Source: CAYWVK01 sp964461865 (GTDB lineage: Bacteria > Patescibacteriota > Microgenomatia > Levybacterales > UBA12049). From it: a stretch of 13,669 nucleotides of DNA. The stretch spans positions 1 through 13,669 of the forward strand of contig CAYWVK010000015.1 of NCBI GenBank assembly GCA_964461865.1, read 5' to 3'. Each line of letters starts with the position of its first letter. Position 1 is the first letter of the stretch. A program made the position numbers and the translations under genes. The notes under the pieces were generated by a model that saw only the letters and a list, made by a program, of their open reading frames with translations, was not told where the DNA came from and made no database searches. Positions 5,709-10,658 of this stretch are shown here, piece by piece.

Positions 5709-7013
5709 ATGAAAACTTCAAAAAAGAAAAAAATTAAAAAATCATCACCTAAAAAAATTTTGTTTATAAAATCTTTTCGTACAGCTTTTTGGTTTTTGTT
5801 TGGAGCTTTTTTAGGAATAGCTTTTTTAATAAGCTCTTTTCATATTTTCTTTAAACTTGCCTATAAAGACGTTGTATACCCTGGTGTAATAATTAGTAAT
5901 GAAAATTTTGGCGGCAAAAGTGAAGAAGATGTTAAAAACTTCTTTGATAAAAAAAATGAATTAGTAAAAAACACCTCATTTGTTTTCACTTACGAGGATT
6001 TAATTGCAACTGTTTCCGCAAAAGATCTAGATTTAGGATATAACTCAAAGCTTCTAGCAACACAAGCAATGAGCATTGGAAGATCTAAAAACAGCTTATC
6101 TAATATTAGCTTAATCGCACAAGCATATATTAACGGTATATATCTACANNNNNNNNNNNNNNNNNNNNNNNNNNNNNNNNNNNNNNNNNNNNNNNNNNNN
6201 NNNNNNNNNNNNNNNNNNNNNNNNNNNNNNNNNNNNNNNNNNNNNNNNATAAAAATACTTAAACCGGAAATAACAACTGATAAAGTAAATAATTTAGGTA
6301 TTAATGAATTAATCGGTGTAGGAACTTCTTTATTTCAACACTCTATTCAAAACAGAATATATAACGTCACTTTAGCATCTACAAGATTAAACGGCGTCTT
6401 AATTAAACCCGATGAAGAATTTTCTTTTAATAGAAGCTTAGGTGATATTTCATCTATTACAGGATATCAACAAGCATACATTATCCAAAATGGTCGAACA
6501 GTACTTGGAGATGGAGGCGGAGTATGTCAGGTTTCAACAACTCTTTTTAGAGCAGCTTTAAACGCCGGTCTTCCTATTGTTGAAAGATGGCCACATGCTT
6601 ACAGAGTTAATTACTACGAACAGGATTCTGGCCCAGGAATGGATGCTACGATATTTGCACCAGCAAATGATCTTAAATTTAAAAACGATACGGGAAATCA
6701 TATTTTAATTCAAACAGAAATTGATCCAACAATCTTAAGACTTACATTTTATTTATATGGAACAAATGATGGAAGAAAAACGGTTGTTAACAAACCGGTA
6801 ATTTTAAGCCAGTCTCCTCCTCCTGAACCTTTATATCAAGATGATCCAAATCTTGCTAAAGGAGTGGTAAAACAAGTAGATTTTGCTGCTTGGGGAGCAA
6901 AGGTTTATTTTACAAGAGAAGTTACAAAAGATGGTAAAACAATAATATCCGATAAATTTACCTCTAATTACAGACCATGGCAAGCTGTTTATTTAAGAGG
7001 TGTAAAAGAGTAA
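5709..7013 (+). CDS. VanW-family membrane-anchored cell-envelope protein (interrupted by assembly gap)
   Basis: The protein begins with a lysine-rich tail, a membrane helix at about 24-47 and an extracytoplasmic part. Residues 55-125 resemble the domain preceding the peptidoglycan-binding (PG_binding_4) domain in VanW proteins, ending MSIGR. After the gap comes the VanW domain (about 190-345 in gap-counting numbering), with RLNGVLIKPDEEFSFN, GGGVCQVSTTLFRA around C273, and ERWPHAYRVNYYEQ. The C-terminal 75 residues look like a G5-type beta domain. VanW is linked by context to glycopeptide resistance in enterococci, but its biochemical role is unsettled and the family is widespread in CPR bacteria, where wall binding is a reasonable guess. 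The N-run spans 6149-6248; the reading frame is the same on both sides, but the gap size is probably nominal. The ATG overlaps the stop of a 6-codon frame that starts at 5692 (ATGA). Confidence 0.88.
   Translation: MKTSKKKKIKKSSPKKILFIKSFRTAFWFLFGAFLGIAFLISSFHIFFKLAYKDVVYPGVIISNENFGGKSEEDVKNFFDKKNELVKNTSFVFTYEDLIATVSAKDLDLGYNSKLLATQAMSIGRSKNSLSNISLIAQAYINGIYLXXXXXXXXXXXXXXXXXXXXXXXXXXXXXXXXXXIKILKPEITTDKVNNLGINELIGVGTSLFQHSIQNRIYNVTLASTRLNGVLIKPDEEFSFNRSLGDISSITGYQQAYIIQNGRTVLGDGGGVCQVSTTLFRAALNAGLPIVERWPHAYRVNYYEQDSGPGMDATIFAPANDLKFKNDTGNHILIQTEIDPTILRLTFYLYGTNDGRKTVVNKPVILSQSPPPEPLYQDDPNLAKGVVKQVDFAAWGAKVYFTREVTKDGKTIISDKFTSNYRPWQAVYLRGVKE
6149..6248. other. 100-N assembly gap
   Basis: Exactly 100 undetermined bases lie inside the VanW-family gene. 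This is the customary placeholder for a gap of unknown length. Residue numbers and total length of the protein after this point are therefore unreliable. Confidence 0.99.
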
Positions 7014-7021
7014 AATATACT
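6993..7021 (+). promoter_or_regulatory. Internal promoter for the nucleotidylyltransferase-tsaD operon
   Basis: TTAAGA (6993-6998), a 17-base spacer and TATACT (7016-7021) span the end of the VanW gene and the bases after its TAA. The -10 ends six bases before the ATG at 7028, so the predicted transcription start is the A of that ATG. Confidence 0.55.
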
Positions 7022-7027
7022 CTCCAA

Positions 7028-7513
7028 ATGAAAAAAATTATTCCCCTTGAAGAATTAGATAAAATAACAAGTTTACTAAAAAAACAAAAGGAAAAAATTG
7101 TTTTAACAGGAGGTTGTTTTGATATCTTGCATAAAGGACATATCAAGTTTTTAAAAGAAGCAAAAAAAAGAGGAACAAAATTAATGATTTTCTTGGAAGA
7201 AGATGCAAACGTTACAAAACTTAAAGGTAAAAATAGACCAATACATAAACAAATTGAGCGAGCAAAGATATTATCATCAATTAAAGAGGTAGATTACATA
7301 ATCTTACTCTCAAATATGAAAAATAATCGAAAATATGCTAAACTAATAAACCAAATTAAGCCATCTATTATCGCAATAACAGATAATGATTTATATAAAA
7401 AAGAAAAGGAGAAACAGGCAAGAAATGTTGGAGCAGAATTAATTTCTGTAACAAAAAGAATTAAAGGAGAGTCAACAACAAGATTTATAAAATTGATTAA
7501 AAAAAATATATGA
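7028..7513 (+). CDS. HxGH cytidylyltransferase-like nucleotidylyltransferase
   Basis: The 161-residue product belongs to the nucleotidylyltransferase superfamily that joins NMP from CTP or ATP to a phosphorylated small molecule (RfaE2/HldE C-terminal domain, TagD, FAD synthase-like). Visible hallmarks are TGGCFDILHKGH (27-38) with the HxGH motif at 35-38, an R70-containing substrate loop, and a C-terminal GESTTRFI (147-154) matching the ISTT-R motif. TagD and RfaE2 are similarly short, so the substrate is open; a sugar-phosphate or polyol-phosphate for envelope polymers would suit the VanW neighbour. An upstream in-frame start at 6977 would run through the end of the VanW gene in another frame and through the -10 box, so the ATG at 7028 is chosen. 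It shares ATGA with the next gene. Confidence 0.85.
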   Translation: MKKIIPLEELDKITSLLKKQKEKIVLTGGCFDILHKGHIKFLKEAKKRGTKLMIFLEEDANVTKLKGKNRPIHKQIERAKILSSIKEVDYIILLSNMKNNRKYAKLINQIKPSIIAITDNDLYKKEKEKQARNVGAELISVTKRIKGESTTRFIKLIKKNI

Positions 7514-7983
7514 AAAAAATAATTATCACCATCGTTATAATTCTAATAATTGTTTTTTTATTTTTTATCGGAAGGGCATATTTTGCTAAAAACGATTTTA
7601 ACTTAACTACTTTAGCAAAAGCAAAAATTGGAGATTACTCATTTAACCTACTTTTAGCAAAAACAGCGAAAGAAAAAGAAATCGGATTGTCAAATACTAA
7701 ATCTCTTCCTAAAGACACGGGCATGTTATTTGAATTTGAAAAGGCGGATTATTATTCTTTTTGGATGAAAGATATGAAGTTCCCAATTGATATTATTTTT
7801 ATAAAAGACAATAAAATTGTCACAATTTATAATGAAGTTAAACCACCTACTAACAATAAGGAGCTAGCAATTTATCAACCACTTGAACCTGCAAATAAGG
7901 TTTTAGAAATAAGCTCCGGGCTTTCTAAACAATATGGTTTTAAAAAAGACATGGAAATAAAATATGAAAATCTTGGGAATTGA
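7510..7983 (+). CDS. DUF192 family protein with N-terminal membrane anchor
   Basis: The 157-residue product starts with one hydrophobic helix (residues 3-22), a signal anchor or uncleaved signal, followed by a DUF192 domain. The family signature is clear: EIGLSNTKSLPKDTGMLF (57-74), then FWMKDMKFPIDIIFI (84-98), and LEISSGLSKQYGFKKD near the end. The domain would lie outside the cytoplasmic membrane. The family is widespread in bacteria and archaea; its function is not established, so none is assigned. The ATG overlaps the upstream TGA by four bases (ATGA), there is no Shine-Dalgarno, and the tsaD start lies inside its last 20 bases, so the three genes form a tightly coupled operon. The stop is TGA. 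Confidence 0.9.
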   Translation: MKKIIITIVIILIIVFLFFIGRAYFAKNDFNLTTLAKAKIGDYSFNLLLAKTAKEKEIGLSNTKSLPKDTGMLFEFEKADYYSFWMKDMKFPIDIIFIKDNKIVTIYNEVKPPTNNKELAIYQPLEPANKVLEISSGLSKQYGFKKDMEIKYENLGN

Positions 7984-8992
7984 AACAAGCTGCGATGAAA
8001 CATCTGCATCTGTAATAGAGGGTAAAAAAGAAAAAAGTAAGGTAAAATTGCTTTCAAATATTGTCGCCTCTTCCCTTACTCTTCATCAGAAAACAGGCGG
8101 AATTATCCCCGAAATTGCTGCAAGAGAACAATTAAAATATATACTTCCTGTTATTGATAAGGCTTTAAAAAAAGCAAGAACAGACATTAAAAACATAGAT
8201 TACCTGGCAGTAACCATTGGACCAGGACTTATCGGCTCTCTTTTAGTTGGTATTGAAACTGCAAAAACAATTTCATTAATTTACAAAAAACCAATAATTC
8301 CCGTTAATCATTTATTCGGTCATATTTACGCTAACTTTATTGAAGATAACAAAACGCAAAGAGAAATTATGTTTCCTGCTGTAGTTTTAATAGTTTCAGG
8401 AGGACATACCGATCTTGTTCTTTTAAAAAGCACCAATGAAATTAAATGGATTGGTGGAACAAAAGATGATGCAGCCGGTGAAGCTTTTGATAAAATCGCA
8501 AGACTTTTAAACCTTTCCTATCCCGGGGGAATAGAAATTGAGAAACGAGCAAAACTAGGAAATTCTAATTCATATAAATTACCAAGACCAATGATTAATT
8601 CAAATAATTTTGATTTTAGTTTTAGCGGATTAAAAACTGCAGTTTTAAATGAAATAAAAAAAATTAAAAAAGTAGATAAAAAAATTATTAATAACTTATC
8701 GGCTGCTACCCAACAAGCAATAATTGAAGTTTTAATCAAAAAGACACTAGAGGCTGCAAAAAAATATAACGCAAAATCTATACTTTTATCAGGAGGTGTT
8801 TCTGCAAACAATAACTTACGTAAACAATTTGAGTTGGAAATTGAAAACTGGAAGCTTAAAGTTCCACTTTTTGCTCCCGAAAAGCAGTTTTGCACCGATA
8901 ATGCCGCAATGATAGCAACTGCTGCATTTTTTAACCAAAAAACCATACCTTTAGAAAAGGTTACAGCCAATCCAAAACTTTATTTTTATTAA
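7964..8992 (+). CDS. tsaD: tRNA N6-adenosine threonylcarbamoyltransferase TsaD
   Basis: TsaD (Gcp/Kae1/YgjD) transfers threonylcarbamoyl from TC-AMP to A37 of ANN-decoding tRNAs, with TsaB and TsaE in most bacteria. The 342-residue length is normal. The ASKHA-fold ATPase motifs are intact: GIETSCDET at 5-13, GPGLIGSLLVG at 86-96, metal-binding H116 and H120 in HLFGH, SGGHTD at 145-150, AAGEAFDK at 170-177, SGGVSANNNLR at 276-286, and the metal-binding D312 in CTDNAAM. The ATG lies 20 bases inside the DUF192 gene in another frame, with only a weak GGA eight bases upstream, so translation is probably coupled. TsaB, TsaC and TsaE are not in the window. Identification is firm. Confidence 0.97.
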   Translation: MKILGIETSCDETSASVIEGKKEKSKVKLLSNIVASSLTLHQKTGGIIPEIAAREQLKYILPVIDKALKKARTDIKNIDYLAVTIGPGLIGSLLVGIETAKTISLIYKKPIIPVNHLFGHIYANFIEDNKTQREIMFPAVVLIVSGGHTDLVLLKSTNEIKWIGGTKDDAAGEAFDKIARLLNLSYPGGIEIEKRAKLGNSNSYKLPRPMINSNNFDFSFSGLKTAVLNEIKKIKKVDKKIINNLSAATQQAIIEVLIKKTLEAAKKYNAKSILLSGGVSANNNLRKQFELEIENWKLKVPLFAPEKQFCTDNAAMIATAAFFNQKTIPLEKVTANPKLYFY

Positions 8993-9000
8993 AAAATAAC

Positions 9001-9006
9001 TATAAT
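9001..9006 (+). promoter_or_regulatory. -10 box before rmuC
   Basis: TATAAT lies 11 bases before the rmuC ATG, in the 25-base gap after tsaD. A start about seven bases downstream would give a leader of about 5 bases. The -35 region (CTTTAT) is poor, so this may supplement read-through from the operon. Confidence 0.4.
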
Positions 9007-9017
9007 TAATAAAAGTT

Positions 9018-10013
9018 ATGAATGATATTTTTTTACTCGGTATAATTATTGTCTTAGGATTTCTTTTTATCCTAATCTTTATTAATAAAAAAATTAAAGA
9101 ACTAAAAAAACCTGAGGAAACACAGGTTCTTCTTGAGTGGTTAAAAACGATGCAAAGATCCTTGGATTCTTCAACCGGTAATATGGTAAAAACTCTTCAG
9201 GAAAATTCAAGACAATTAAATGAAAGATTAGATAAGGCGGCAAATGCTGTAAAAGACGTCGAAAAAGAAGTTGGGGAAATGAATGAAATAGGAAGAAACA
9301 TGAGAGAACTTCAAGAGTTTTTAAAAAGCCCAAAGCTTAGAGGAAACATAGGAGAACAAGTTTTAAAAGATTTAATTTCACAAATGTTTCCCAAGAATAA
9401 TTTTTTTCTTCAGTATGAGTTTAAATCAGGAGAAAAAGTTGATGCAGCAATTAAAACAGATGCCGGAATTTTACCTATTGATTCAAAATTTCCAATGGAA
9501 AATTTTCAAAAAATGGTAAAAGCAGAAGGAAAAACAGAAAAAGTTAATTTTGAAAAAGAATTTATAAGAGATATTAAAAAACATATAAATGACATTTCTA
9601 GAAAATATATTCTCCCGTCTGAGGGAACCATGGATTTTGCGCTAATGTATGTTCCATCGGAATCTGTATATTATGAATTAGCAAATCAAGTAGAGGTTTT
9701 AGATTTTGCCAGAAAACAAAGAGTGTATATTGTTTCTCCTTCTACTCTTTATGCACATCTTCAAACAATTCTTTTAGCGTTTGAGGGTAAAAAACTTGAA
9801 TCAAAATCAAGACAAATTTTTTCTCTTTTAAGAAGTATTCAAATAGATTATGAAAAAGTAAATGAAAACATGGGTATTTTAGGAAAACATATTAACAATG
9901 CTTCATCACAATTTAATAATGTCACAGGGGGATTTTTAAATCTTGGTCAAAAAATAAAATCAACTCATACTCTTCAAGAAGAAAAATTAAAACAAGTTAA
10001 AGAGAAAGATTAA
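9018..10013 (+). CDS. rmuC: RmuC family DNA recombination protein
   Basis: RmuC-family proteins are linked genetically to limiting recombination at inverted repeats in E. coli and carry a predicted PD-(D/E)XK-type nuclease fold. The 331-residue product has a membrane helix at about 4-22, a coiled coil at about 25-100 (heptad-like, charged), and the family core from KSPKLRGNIGEQVL (about 108-121). Core motifs include FKSGEKVDAAI, LPIDSKFPMENF, EGTMDFALMYVPSESVYYEL and VYIVSPSTLYAHLQTI. The acidic residues and lysine expected for the nuclease core (GE, D in VDAAI, DSK) are present. It is shorter than E. coli RmuC (about 475 residues), mainly through a shorter coiled coil and tail. It has no Shine-Dalgarno. 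Its TAA overlaps the stop codon of the opposing gene by three of four bases in TTAA. Confidence 0.93.
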   Translation: MNDIFLLGIIIVLGFLFILIFINKKIKELKKPEETQVLLEWLKTMQRSLDSSTGNMVKTLQENSRQLNERLDKAANAVKDVEKEVGEMNEIGRNMRELQEFLKSPKLRGNIGEQVLKDLISQMFPKNNFFLQYEFKSGEKVDAAIKTDAGILPIDSKFPMENFQKMVKAEGKTEKVNFEKEFIRDIKKHINDISRKYILPSEGTMDFALMYVPSESVYYELANQVEVLDFARKQRVYIVSPSTLYAHLQTILLAFEGKKLESKSRQIFSLLRSIQIDYEKVNENMGILGKHINNASSQFNNVTGGFLNLGQKIKSTHTLQEEKLKQVKEKD

Positions 10014-10582
10014 AGAGCCTGAATTACATCTTTTGATATCACAAAAACATCCTCTAATTTCTGCTTACTTTCTGAATCATCCTGTTTAAATTTTGCTAAT
10101 ACTGTTTTCATTTTTGGTTCAAGTTTCTTTTTCCACAATCTCGTGTTCGAAAATGTCTCACGCGCCTTCTCTTCTTCTGTAATTGAAATTCTATCTTTAT
10201 CAAAGACAGACCCATAAATGCCGAAGCAACCCCAATACATCTCCCACCTACTTTGGGTTTCAAATGGACCATCACATCCACCTCTAAAAATTCCGTCTGC
10301 AAAAAAATAATGAGGATCTTCCTCTTCAATTTTTTTCCTTATAACTTTTTCCATCGTTTGTTCAATTTTTCCAAATGACTTTTTTACTCCATATAAAGAT
10401 AAAAAATCTAAAACACAATCAAATATATCATAAGAGCTAATTTTTTTTCTATGAAAGCTTTTTTGTAAATCTGTTAATTCTAGATCTGGAGCTTTTTGTA
10501 TTTCTCTCATGAATTTAGTTTTTGCTTCTTCAAATTTTTGAAGATTGAGCTTCTCCTGTCTTCTTGGTTCTCTTTCAGTCAT
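10010..10582 (-). CDS. Hypothetical protein, unrecognised
   Basis: I do not recognise this 190-residue protein. It is predicted to be soluble, with no hydrophobic segment long enough for membrane insertion. The N-terminal 50 residues and the region 70-95 are highly charged and probably helical. The centre (about 95-125) is rich in Gly, Trp, Cys and aromatics (DPHYFFADGIFRGGCDG, then WEMYWGCFGIYG) and looks like a conserved core. The C-terminal part is lysine/glutamate-rich helix. The ATG at 10582 is about 10 bases from a -10 box and has no Shine-Dalgarno. It opposes rmuC and is divergent from the helicase gene, so it forms a single-gene unit. It is probably real because it has its own consensus-like promoter and a full-length frame with ordered composition. 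Confidence 0.7.
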   Translation of the reverse strand: MTEREPRRQEKLNLQKFEEAKTKFMREIQKAPDLELTDLQKSFHRKKISSYDIFDCVLDFLSLYGVKKSFGKIEQTMEKVIRKKIEEEDPHYFFADGIFRGGCDGPFETQSRWEMYWGCFGIYGSVFDKDRISITEEEKARETFSNTRLWKKKLEPKMKTVLAKFKQDDSESKQKLEDVFVISKDVIQAL

Positions 10583-10592
10583 CTTCGTTTTT

Positions 10593-10621
10593 AAAATAAT
10601 ACTAATTTATTTAAAAGTCAA
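10593..10621 (-). promoter_or_regulatory. Promoter of the hypothetical gene
   Basis: On the minus strand TTGACT (10616-10621), a 17-base spacer and TATTTT (10593-10598) lie ahead of the ATG at 10582. The predicted start is near 10586, giving a leader of about 3-4 bases. Confidence 0.5.
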
Positions 10622-10646
10622 GGATTATTTTTTATAACAAATAGTT

Positions 10647-10652
10647 TATAAT
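10647..10652 (+). promoter_or_regulatory. -10 box of the helicase-nuclease gene
   Basis: TATAAT ends six bases before the GTG at 10659, predicting a leaderless mRNA that starts at that G. The -35 area (ATTATT at 17 bases) is weak. It is divergent from the promoter of the hypothetical gene, and the two -10 boxes are about 50 bases apart. An ATG at 10657 in another frame meets a stop after two codons. Confidence 0.55.
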
Positions 10653-10658
10653 TGGCAT

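Noticed and set aside
6977..7027. Upstream start for the nucleotidylyltransferase at 6977.
   Set aside because: The added 17 residues come from reading the VanW C-terminal codons in another frame and run through the TATACT box; homologues begin near the ATG at 7028.
8981..9010. AT-rich inverted stretches after tsaD as a terminator.
   Set aside because: Only A/T pairing in a very AT-rich background; no GC-rich stem.
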